54,987 nucleotides of DNA from an uncultured Paraburkholderia sp. (GTDB lineage Bacteria > Pseudomonadota > Gammaproteobacteria > Burkholderiales > Burkholderiaceae), in the NCBI GenBank assembly GCA_940747215.1, contig CALNWS010000028.1, forward strand, positions 1 through 54,987, written 5' to 3'. Below are positions 8,954 through 16,147 of the stretch, piece by piece. The notes under the pieces were generated by a model. It searched no databases. It was given only the letters and a program-made list of their open reading frames with translations, and was not told where the DNA came from. The stretch's first letter is position 1, and each line of letters opens with the position of its first letter. A program made the translations under genes and the position numbers.

Positions 8954-9536
8954 TCAAACCGCGTTACGCGCCACGGTCCATTTGTCGGTGGCGGGCGGCT
9001 CGTAGCGCTGCAGCTTGCCGATCAGCGCGGCGGGATCGGCATCCGCCTGCAGGATGTCGAAATACGTTTGCCGCATGAAGCCTTCTTCAACCGTGTGTTG
9101 CAGCATCTTGATGAGCGGGTCGTAGAAGCCGTCGATGTTCAACAGCGTCACCGGCTTCTGGTGATAACCGAGCTGCGCCCACGTGAACACTTCGAACAGC
9201 TCTTCGAGCGTGCCCGCGCCGCCCGGCATTGCGACGAACGCGTCGGACAGGTCGGCCATCATCTTCTTGCGATGATGCATGTCGGGCACGACGTGCAATT
9301 CCGTCAGACCATTATGCCCGACTTCCTTGTTCACGAGCAGTTCGGGAATCACGCCGATCGCGCGGCCGCCCGCGGTCATCACCGAATCGGCGATCACGCC
9401 CATCAGTCCGACCTTGCCGCCGCCATAGACGAGCGCGAGATCCGCTTCGACGAGTGCGCGTCCGAATGCGCGCGCAGCCTCTGCATACAACGGTTTGGCT
9501 CCGTTCGAGGAGCCGCAATACACACACCGACTTCAT
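8954..9536 (-). CDS. LOG-family nucleoside 5'-monophosphate phosphoribohydrolase, start region shifted
   Basis: LOG-type (TIGR00730) proteins hydrolyse cytokinin riboside or purine monophosphates to the free base. The body carries YGGGKVGLMG and the family motif MPGGAGTLEELFE, followed by a normal C-terminus. Length from the presumed ATG at 9536 would be about 194 residues, as usual. The ATG frame (MKSVCV) breaks at a GT run (9521-9527): one GT unit appears lost, so the YCGSSNG segment is reached only from the GTG at 9523. The ATG lies 2 nt after the stop of the TetR gene, so the two form an operon. Either the gene is dead or a GTG start with no clear ribosome site is used. Confidence 0.75.
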
Positions 9537-9538
9537 GT

Positions 9539-10264
9539 TCACGCGTCCTTCGGTTCGTTGCGGGGCGCGGCGCCTTCCTTGGGCGGCAGGTAGTCGTAAA
9601 ACTCGCGCTTGGGCAGCTTGCCCGACACGAGGTCATCGAAAATCTGTCGCGAGCGGCCGCGCAGATAAGGCGCCATCAGCGACACGATCTGTACGCTCAC
9701 CTGATGCAGTTCTTCGCGAATCGCTTCCTGCTCGTTGTACTTGCGCGGATTCATGACGAACTGATACGAGAGCCAGTACGTGCCGATCACGCCGACGTTC
9801 GTGGCAATGACCTGCAGCTCGGCGGGCGTGGCGACCATTTCGCCGTCGGCGACGAGCTGTTCGCAGAACTGGCTCGCAAAGCGCACCTTGTGGCTGATAA
9901 TCTGCTTGAAGTGCGTTTCGAGCGTACGGTTACGCGCGAGCAGATCGTTCAGGTCGCGATACAGGAAGCGATAGCGCCACGTGAAATCGACCATGTACTG
10001 CAGGTACGACCACATTTCGTCGATGGTCGCACGGTGGTCATCGGGAAAACGCAGACGCTTTTCGATCTCCTGCTCGAATTGGCTGAAGATGCTGTTGATG
10101 ATGTCGTCTTTGTTGCGGAAGTGGTAGTACAGGTTGCCTGGACTGATTTCCATTTCCTCGGCGATCGTCGTCGTCGTGACGTTCGGCTCGCCGATTTCGT
10201 TGAACAGTTTCAACGAGAGTTCGAGAATCCGTTCGCGCGTGCGGCGGGGAGGTTTGGCTTCCAT
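9539..10264 (-). CDS. TetR/AcrR-family transcriptional regulator
   Basis: 241 residues, intact. The N-terminal helix-turn-helix is clear: RTRERILELSLKLFNEIGEP, then VTTTTIAEEMEISPGNLYYH, FRNKDDI (residues about 8-56), with LYYHFRNK as the TetR recognition-helix signature. The C-terminal ligand/dimer domain is all-helical and extended compared with a minimal TetR protein. It ends 2 nt before the LOG-family ATG, so it is the first gene of that pair. Autoregulation is likely for the family. A 10-bp tandem repeat and a palindrome upstream (10429-10477) are candidate binding sites, but the ligand is unknown. Confidence 0.9.
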   Translation of the reverse strand: MEAKPPRRTRERILELSLKLFNEIGEPNVTTTTIAEEMEISPGNLYYHFRNKDDIINSIFSQFEQEIEKRLRFPDDHRATIDEMWSYLQYMVDFTWRYRFLYRDLNDLLARNRTLETHFKQIISHKVRFASQFCEQLVADGEMVATPAELQVIATNVGVIGTYWLSYQFVMNPRKYNEQEAIREELHQVSVQIVSLMAPYLRGRSRQIFDDLVSGKLPKREFYDYLPPKEGAAPRNEPKDA

Positions 10265-10428
10265 GTCGTCCGGCCCTGGTTACGCCGGGCTGGGCGCCGA
10301 GCGGTGTGCCGCTCACTGCGTGATCCACCCGGACGCGGTTGGTATTTTGAGCGTCCCGATCCGTCTCGCGGCGAACTCGTCAAAAGGCGGAAAAAGCCGG
10401 TACTATAAGCTTTTACCGTGAGACTGCC

Positions 10429-10448
10429 GAACGATTATGAACGATTAT
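10429..10448. promoter_or_regulatory. Tandem 10-bp direct repeat upstream of tetR
   Basis: gaacgattat occurs twice head to tail. It lies about 165 bases from the tetR start, beside the palindrome at 10463-10477. Could be a regulator site. Function inferred from position only. Confidence 0.4.
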
Positions 10449-10462
10449 AAACCGAGCGTTCT

Positions 10463-10477
10463 TATCGCCAGGCGATA
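10463..10477. promoter_or_regulatory. 15-bp perfect palindrome (tatcgcc-a-ggcgata)
   Basis: Seven-base arms around a single central A. Odd-centred palindromes of this size are typical transcription-factor operators. It lies in the control region upstream of the tetR operon. Confidence 0.4.
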
Positions 10478-10559
10478 CTAGGGTTTTCCAGTGGCGCTTC
10501 GGTGCCGCTTCCGCATTGAGTTTCCGCATTGATAAACGCTGCGCTACGCGTTCAGAAAA

Positions 10560-11240
10560 TCAAAGCCACGCCTTGACCCAGCGCACGACGATGGGTCCGA
10601 CGATCAGCGACCATGTCATCACGCACATGCCGAGCGCGACCATGACGGCCGCGCTGCCGAGGTCCTTCGCGCGGCGCGACAGTTCGTGACGTTCGAGCGA
10701 TATGCGGTCGATCGCGGCCTCGACACTCGAGTTCAGCAACTCGACGATCAGCACGAGCAGCACCGAGCCGAGCAGCAGCACGCGCGAGACGGGCTCGACC
10801 GGCACCAGCACGCCGCACGGAATCAGGATGGCGGTGAGCGTGAGTTCCTGGCGGAACGCGCTTTCTTCGCGGATCGCGACGCGGAAACCGGCGAGCGAAT
10901 TCTTCATCGCGTGCCACGCGCGCGTGAGACCGCGATTGCCCTTGTACGGATTGAAGGGCAGCGGGGCGAGCGGATCGTCAGGACTCAGCGGTTCGTGCGA
11001 CTGCTGTGCGCCGTTTTCCGTGCTGCGCTCGGGGGCGTTATTCAAGCCATTCGCCGCGCGGCGGTTCACGCCGTTCGCGGCGTCGGCGCCATTGAACGCA
11101 TGCACGTGAGCCGCATGATTCGCCGCGGGATGTTCACTCACTTTGTCGAACGGCTCGATGCTCGTTGTGTCGTGATTGCTGTCGACGGCGCGCAGCGCGC
11201 CGTTCGACACGTGTCCCGCAGTGGATTGTTTGGTTCGCAT
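10560..11240 (-). CDS. dgkA: Diacylglycerol kinase (DgkA) with long N-terminal extension
   Basis: The C-terminal ~125 residues are a canonical prokaryotic DAG kinase: NSLAGFRVAIREESAFRQE, then VELLNSSVEAAIDRIS (the ELlNssiEaavD signature carrying catalytic and metal-binding acidic residues), RRAKDLGSAAVMVAL, and three membrane helices. It phosphorylates diacylglycerol to phosphatidic acid at the inner membrane. From the likely ATG at 11240 the protein is 226 residues, about 100 longer than E. coli DgkA. The extra N-terminus is rich in Asn, Ala and His and looks disordered. The GT4 glycosyltransferase stop is 20 nt upstream, on the same strand, suggesting one transcript with the lipid-related genes before it. 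Confidence 0.9.
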   Translation of the reverse strand: MRTKQSTAGHVSNGALRAVDSNHDTTSIEPFDKVSEHPAANHAAHVHAFNGADAANGVNRRAANGLNNAPERSTENGAQQSHEPLSPDDPLAPLPFNPYKGNRGLTRAWHAMKNSLAGFRVAIREESAFRQELTLTAILIPCGVLVPVEPVSRVLLLGSVLLVLIVELLNSSVEAAIDRISLERHELSRRAKDLGSAAVMVALGMCVMTWSLIVGPIVVRWVKAWL

Positions 11241-11260
11241 GGACGGTCTCGCACGCCGCA

Positions 11261-12292
11261 TCACGCGGCGGCGCTTTCCTCCCGGTACGACGAGCGCGGC
11301 AGCGGCTTCAGGTGCGCGGCGAATTGCGCGGACGCCGCGGCCCACGAGAAGCGTTCGGCCCACGCGCGCGCATGATTGCGATCGATCTTCAGCACTTCGA
11401 GGCAGGCCTCGCGCAGGTCTTCGTTCATGGCGCCCGCGCCGCTGTCGCCGAGCACGTTGATCGGACCCGTGACCGGATACGCCGCGACCGGCGTGCCACA
11501 GGCGAGCGCTTCGAGCAGCACGAGACCGAAGGTGTCGGTGCGGCTCGGAAACACGAACACGTCCGCTGCCGCGTACACCTTCGCGAGTTCTGGCTGCGAC
11601 AGCACGCGGAGATAGTTCGCTTGCGGATAGCGCGACTTCAGTTCGGCAAGCGCGGGGCCTTCGCCGGCCACCCACTTCGAGCCCGGCAGATCGAGTTTCA
11701 GAAATGCTTCCACGTTCTTTTCAACCGCGACACGTCCGACGTACAGAAAGATCGGCCGTGCGGTGTTCAATACCTTCGAGTCCATCTGTTGGAAGATATC
11801 GAGATCGACGCCGCGCGTCCAGAGCACGACGTTCGTGAAGCCGAATTCTTCCAGATCGCTTTTGATGACCGGCGTGGGCGCCATCACGGCGAGCGACGGC
11901 TTATGGAACCAGTGCAGGAACTTGTACGTGGCGGCGAGCGGAATGCCGAAGCGCGCCTGCACGTACTCAGGAAAGCGCGTGTGATAGGCGGTCGTGAACG
12001 GCAGCTTGTGGCGAATCGCATAAGCGCGCGCAGCCATGCCGAGCGGGCCTTCGGTTGCGATGTGCAGCGCGTCGGGCGCGAACGCGTCGATGCGCGCGTT
12101 GAGCTTGTGGCGCGGCATCAGCGAGAGACGGATCTCAGGGTAAGTCGGGCACGGAATCGTCCTGAATTCGAGCGGCGTGAGCAGGTCGACCTGATGGCCG
12201 AGCCCGGTGAGTTCACGTGTCGTGTTTTTCAGAGTACGCACGACGCCATTGACCTGCGGCTCCCATGCGTCGGTGACGATCATGATTTTCAT
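11261..12292 (-). CDS. GT4-family glycosyltransferase
   Basis: A GT-B fold retaining glycosyltransferase of about 343 residues starting at the ATG at 12292. The N-terminal domain opens KIMIVTDAWEPQVNGVVRTL with the Gly-rich acceptor loop. The C-terminal domain has FLYVGRVAVEKN, VAGEGPALAELK, and FVFPSRTDTFGLVLLEALAC, the EX7E motif (first Glu missing as TDTFGLVLLE, as in many GT4 enzymes that act on phosphatidylinositol-like or glycerolipid acceptors). It lies in frame with the upstream phosphoesterase, with no stop between them, and 20 nt before dgkA. Likely acts on a membrane lipid. The acceptor is not determinable from sequence alone. Confidence 0.85.
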   Translation of the reverse strand: MKIMIVTDAWEPQVNGVVRTLKNTTRELTGLGHQVDLLTPLEFRTIPCPTYPEIRLSLMPRHKLNARIDAFAPDALHIATEGPLGMAARAYAIRHKLPFTTAYHTRFPEYVQARFGIPLAATYKFLHWFHKPSLAVMAPTPVIKSDLEEFGFTNVVLWTRGVDLDIFQQMDSKVLNTARPIFLYVGRVAVEKNVEAFLKLDLPGSKWVAGEGPALAELKSRYPQANYLRVLSQPELAKVYAAADVFVFPSRTDTFGLVLLEALACGTPVAAYPVTGPINVLGDSGAGAMNEDLREACLEVLKIDRNHARAWAERFSWAAASAQFAAHLKPLPRSSYREESAAA

Positions 12293-13270
12293 CAGTTTCG
12301 GCCCAATAGAAGTTGCGACATTAGCTACGCGGTCCGGGCCTTCTGCACGCCCACTTCCGGGGAGCGCATCACGGGTCCAGTAGATTACCTTGAGTTCGCC
12401 TTCATACGTCTCGACGAGTGCCGACAGGCTCTCGACCCAATCCCCGTCATTGTAGTACAGCACGCCGTCGATATCGCGTATCTCGGCTTTATGGATGTGT
12501 CCGCAGACCACGCCGTCGTAGCCGCGGCGGCGCGCTTCGTCGGTCATCACGCGTTCGAAAGAAGAGATGAAATTCACTGCGTTCTTCACCTGATGCCTCA
12601 AGTATTGCGACAGCGACCAGTACGGAAAACCGAGCCGGCTGCGGATCCGGTTGAACCAGTGGTTCAGGATCAGGATCATCGTGTAGAGCGTGTCGCCGAG
12701 ATAGGCGAGCCACTTGGCGTGCTGGATCACGCCGTCGAACAGGTCGCCGTGCACGATCCACAGACGCTTGCCCGCGAGCGTCATGTGAAACGCCTCGCCG
12801 CGCACGTGGATGTCGCCGAACGCGAGGTCGCAAAACTGGCGCGCGGCTTCGTCGTGATTGCCGGGCACGTAGATCACCTACGTGCCTTTGCGCGCCTTGC
12901 GCAGCACTTTCTGCACGACGTCTTTATGCGCCTGCGGCCAGTACCAGCCTTTTTTCAGTTGCCAGCCGTCGATGATGTCGCCGACGAGGTACAGATATTC
13001 CGAATCGCTGTGACGCAGAAAATCGAGCAAATACGGCGCTTGGCAGCCGCTCGAGCCGAGATGGATATCCGAGAGCCAAATGGTGCGGTAGCGCTGCGGC
13101 TCGGCGTGGTCGTGGTCGTTGTCGTGGCGGGCGGACTGTACATCGGCCGGCGGCGCCGTGACCGGCAGCGGCAAACCGTGGCTGGAGATGGATTTCGGGC
13201 GGAACGCGACGGAGTCGACGCTCGGGCCAGTCTGGCGGAACAGGGAGGTCGCGGACGTTTTGGGGTCCAT
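12293..13270 (-). pseudogene. LpxH-like UDP-2,3-diacylglucosamine-type metallophosphoesterase, amber codon and stop loss
   Basis: The ATG at 13270 opens a frame carrying WLSDIHLGSSGC (metal-binding DxH) and YLVGDIIDGWQL (GDxxDxW). This stops at TAG 12878-12880, one codon before VIYVPGNHDEA (GNHD). The rest, VVCGHIHKAEIRD (GHxH) and the tail, continues in the same frame from the GTG/ATG region. The TAG replaces a codon expected to be CAG (KARKGT-Q-VIYVPG). Downstream the frame has no stop and runs straight into the GT4 protein. The family hydrolyses UDP-diacylglucosamine or related nucleotide-lipid substrates. The truncated product lacks half the metal ligands. Readthrough would make a phosphoesterase-glycosyltransferase fusion. 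Confidence 0.85.
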
Positions 13271-13435
13271 GGCTCACGCGTCGAGTTGCAGTGCCTGTAT
13301 TGGGCCAACTGCACGTGACTGCGCCGTGACATTCACGAGAATTTTTTATTACGGAGCAAAAGAATGAAGCGTGGCGGGAGAAGACTGGCGACTGGCGCGG
13401 ACCTGTGCGCGGGTGCGGCGAAACTGCGGCGAACG

Positions 13436-13961
13436 TCAGCGCGTGACGTCGACGATGCGTGTGCCGGCGAGGCGGTCGTGGAGGAACTGGCGTTGCGGAT
13501 CGGAGAGTCCGGTGGCCGCCCAGAGCACGAACCAGACGCCGGCAATCAGAAGGGTTTGCGGCACGACGAGATTGAACAGCGGATGCAACGCGAGCGGCGG
13601 CAGGAACCAGAGCCACGTCAGCGCGTAGCGGACGATTGCGCGCCATGCGGAGAGCGGTTGGCCGTTCGCGGCGACGACGCGCAGGCACCAGGTTTTCATC
13701 GGCAATGTCTGGCCGCTGTGGGTCCAGAACCACACGAAATACACACCGACCACGAGACCGATCCACGCGGCGAGCAGATTGTGATGCGAGAGGCCGTTGC
13801 GTTGCTGCGTCAGCGTGCTGAACAGATAGCCGGCGATGAACACCACGCCGAACAGGATCACGGCTTCGTAGAGCAGCGCCGCGAGTCGGCGCCGCAGTGG
13901 GCGTGTTGCTGGAAGAAGCGGCGGGTAGTGAGGACGCGATCGGCTGTGTCGGCTGGGACAT
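13436..13961 (-). pseudogene. RDD-family membrane protein, frameshifted
   Basis: The ATG at 13961 gives MSQPTQPIASSLPAASSS. A base change in length near 13885-13900 then shifts the frame away from RRRLAALLYEAVILFGVVF. The remainder (13436-13861) contains the RDD-family helices and the signature regions TLPMKTWCLRVV, RYALTWLWFLPP and DRLAGTRIVDV. RDD proteins are small membrane proteins, some with proposed Na+/H+ antiport roles. This one is the last gene of the sigma factor-DUF3619-DUF3106-RDD series, a common betaproteobacterial arrangement. It begins 14 nt after the DUF3106 stop. Confidence 0.8.
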
Positions 13962-13975
13962 TGGCGCGGCCCGGA

Positions 13976-14659
13976 TCAGGAGCCGTTGAAAATGGATGGC
14001 ACCTCGGCTGGCGACACCGGCAGCGACGCGCCGATGGCCGCGCTTGCCGCCGCGCCGTGATCGCGCGCGTTGACTAGACGGTCGAGCCCCTTGATCTCGT
14101 TGCGACCCGACGGCGGCGCGCTGACCACGCTCGGCCGGCGCTTGTGTTCGCTGGCGGCAAGCCGTTGCTTCTGCTCTTCGGGCAACTGCTGATAAGCCTT
14201 CCACGCGTTCTGCCGGGCTTCGCGCGGCAGCTCTTTCGACACCTGATAATTCTCACGCGCGACGCGCCACTGATCGGGCGTCATGCGGACCCATTCGGCC
14301 ATGTGTTCGTGCAGGCGCTTTTGCGCTTCCACTGACATCTTCGGGTAACGCGACGCGATCTTGATCCATTTGCGCTTGCGTTCGTCGCTAAACGAATCCC
14401 ATTGGGCTTCGAAAGGAGCAAGCGCCACGCGTTCGGCCGCGCCCAGGCGCGACCATGCGATCGGGCTGTTGCTGCCGGGCAGGCTCGGCAGGTCGAGAGA
14501 AGGCGACGGCGCGGGTGCCTTGGTCGTGGCCGTGCCGCCCGCGATGGGCGCACTGACAGGAGAGGGACCCGGATAAAAGCGCGGATACGTGGCGGCGAAC
14601 GACACTAGGGCCGCAATCGTGCATCCGAAAACAACGGCTAGGCCGCGCTTGTAACTCAC
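13976..14659 (-). CDS. DUF3106-family protein
   Basis: 227 residues from the GTG at 14659, which has gggaga about 10 nt upstream. An N-terminal hydrophobic segment (AVVFGCTIAALVSFAATYP) anchors it or is a signal. A Pro/Ser-rich linker follows, then the DUF3106 helices: LAPFEAQWDSFSDERKRKWI, YPKMSVEAQKRLHEHMAEWV, MTPDQWRVARENYQ and LPREARQNAWKAYQQLPEEQ. The family is found beside ECF sigma factors in Burkholderiales, its function unknown and probably envelope-related. Neighbours are DUF3619 17 nt upstream and the RDD gene 14 nt downstream. Intact. Confidence 0.88.
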   Translation of the reverse strand: MSYKRGLAVVFGCTIAALVSFAATYPRFYPGPSPVSAPIAGGTATTKAPAPSPSLDLPSLPGSNSPIAWSRLGAAERVALAPFEAQWDSFSDERKRKWIKIASRYPKMSVEAQKRLHEHMAEWVRMTPDQWRVARENYQVSKELPREARQNAWKAYQQLPEEQKQRLAASEHKRRPSVVSAPPSGRNEIKGLDRLVNARDHGAAASAAIGASLPVSPAEVPSIFNGS

Positions 14660-14675
14660 TCGAAAAATCTCCCGC

Positions 14676-15104
14676 TCAGTGGGCGCGTGAAAGGTACGTT
14701 TTGAAGCCGTAGTCGAGATAGGCATTGAGCGGCAGGTCGTCGCTAAGCATGGCGGCATCGATATCCGCAAGCTCGGCGGTGCGTTGCTGGTCTTCCCAGT
14801 ACGCGATTCCGACGAGGCTCACCACCAGCGCGACGAGCGGCCACGCGAGCGCGAAACGGCGCAACGGTGAACGGCGGCGCTGCGGCAGTTCGACCGGCGG
14901 CATGCCGTCGCCCATTCCCATACCTGTGAAGGCGGGGACGAACGCGGGCACGCTGACGATTTTGGGCTTCTTGCGCGACAGGGCGGCACGACGAGCGGCA
15001 GCAAGCCGGTCGACGGTAGCGGGAGCAATACTGGCAGCGTTTTCGTCGAGCGCGCGGCGCACTTGGCGGGCGAACTCGAGTTCTTTTGTTTCTAGGGAGC
15101 TCAT
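14676..15104 (-). CDS. DUF3619-family protein, possible anti-sigma partner
   Basis: 142 residues. A cytoplasmic helical N-terminus (ETKELEFARQVRRALDENAA, PATVDRLAAARRAAL) is followed by one membrane helix (LAWPLVALVVSLVGIAYW) and a short acidic periplasmic tail. The ATG overlaps the sigma-factor stop by 4 nt (ATGA), showing translational coupling. The topology (cytoplasmic helical domain, single helix, periplasmic tail) and position directly after an ECF sigma gene suggest an anti-sigma-like role. That role is inferred and no zinc-binding anti-sigma motif is visible. Confidence 0.88.
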   Translation of the reverse strand: MSSLETKELEFARQVRRALDENAASIAPATVDRLAAARRAALSRKKPKIVSVPAFVPAFTGMGMGDGMPPVELPQRRRSPLRRFALAWPLVALVVSLVGIAYWEDQQRTAELADIDAAMLSDDLPLNAYLDYGFKTYLSRAH

Positions 15105-15664
15105 AGCGTGATTCCTTTGGCCTTGAGCGCTTGCGCCAGCGTGTGAGTGGCCCGCGAACAGTGTGTCTTCACACTGCCTTCGGAGCAGCCCATGGCGGCA
15201 GCAGTCTCGGCGACATCCATATCTTCCCAATAACGCAAGAGAAACGCCTCCCGTTGACGTGCCGGCAACTTTTGGATCTCGTCGTCGATTAACTGCAGGA
15301 CCTGCTCGCGTTCGAGCCTCTGCTCGTTGCTTTCGGAGCCCGCCGAGCCGGCCTGCGCCTCGAAGGTTTCGAGGGGATCGAACTCGTCGTCGTCCGGATT
15401 GCCGAGCGAGGAGAACAGACTAACCCAAGTATTGCGTACTTTGGCACGACGGAAATAGTCGTGCATTGCATTCTGCAAAATACGCTGGAATAGCAGCGGC
15501 AATTCGGTGGCCGGACGGTCGCCATATTTTTCGGCGAGCTTGATCATCGCGTCCTGCACGATGTCGAGCGAGGCGTCATCGTCCCGCACGGCGTAGACCG
15601 TCTGCTTGAATGCGCGCCTTTCGACGCCCGCCAGAAAATCGGTGAGTTCCTTGTCTGATGCCAT
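15101..15664 (-). CDS. ECF-type RNA polymerase sigma factor
   Basis: 187 residues, intact. Region 2 includes DIVQDAMIKLAEKYG and the -10-binding LLFQRILQNAMHDYFRR. An acidic linker follows (NPDDDEFDPLETFEAQ). Region 4 has KLPARQREAFLLRYWEDMDV and AETAAAMGCSEGSVKTHCSR, the -35-binding helix-turn-helix. It is the first gene of a four-gene minus-strand set with DUF3619 (4-nt overlap), DUF3106 and RDD. The target regulon is unknown. Confidence 0.92.
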   Translation of the reverse strand: MASDKELTDFLAGVERRAFKQTVYAVRDDDASLDIVQDAMIKLAEKYGDRPATELPLLFQRILQNAMHDYFRRAKVRNTWVSLFSSLGNPDDDEFDPLETFEAQAGSAGSESNEQRLEREQVLQLIDDEIQKLPARQREAFLLRYWEDMDVAETAAAMGCSEGSVKTHCSRATHTLAQALKAKGITL

Positions 15665-16147
15665 CCGTTGGGGGTCGGCGCAGCGAGCGTGCGCGTAATC
15701 GGTCGAAAAATGTCGTAAAATTCGCGGATGCTAACAAACTTTTGCGCGGCTGGGGCAAAACGTGATCCACCTTGCATCTAGATAACAGGATTTGACCTAA
15801 TTCGAACGTTTGACGGTTTTTTGCGGGCGACGTGTCCGAGAGCAATCGCTGCGGCGGGTTTCCGGTTTCCATGATTTCCGCCCTTGTCTCGCGGAGGGCG
15901 CACCTCGGATCATGAGGCGAATTCTCCCGAAAACCGTCAGCCGACAGTGCGCCGGGGCAAGATTTGCTTGACCGCGCGGGTTTCTGCCGCTATCGTCGCT
16001 AGTTCGCAACTATAAGTGATTTGTCTCAATTGAGGTGTGGCCCAAGAAGCTCACCTGTCAACTGGACGCGCCGCTTGAACCCGAGCCACAAGCCCGGCAG
16101 AGAGCACCCGATCAAATTTTTGCCGAAATTTCGAAAGGTGAATAAGT
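15665..16147. other. Divergent intergenic region, sigma factor / ilvB
   Basis: About 480 bases separate the minus-strand sigma gene from ilvB. The only clear element is the sigma70-type promoter for ilvB at 15968-15996. I looked for a leader peptide rich in Ile/Leu/Val ahead of ilvB and found none. Confidence 0.6.
15968..15996 (+). promoter_or_regulatory. Putative sigma70 promoter of the ilv operon
   Basis: TTGACC at 15968-15973, 17-bp spacer, TATCGT at 15991-15996. Transcription would start near 16003, leaving a leader of about 145 nt before ilvB. Confidence 0.6.

Larger units (their letters stand above)
10265..10559. other. Intergenic region between tetR and dgkA
   Basis: About 295 bases without a gene, upstream of tetR and downstream of dgkA (both on the minus strand). 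It holds a tandem 10-bp repeat (10429-10448) and a 15-bp palindrome (10463-10477). I see no convincing U-tailed terminator for dgkA. Confidence 0.6.

Noticed and set aside
10560..11675. 371-residue reading of DgkA
   Set aside because: The part upstream of ATG 11240 overlaps the GT4 gene out of frame and is not protein-like.
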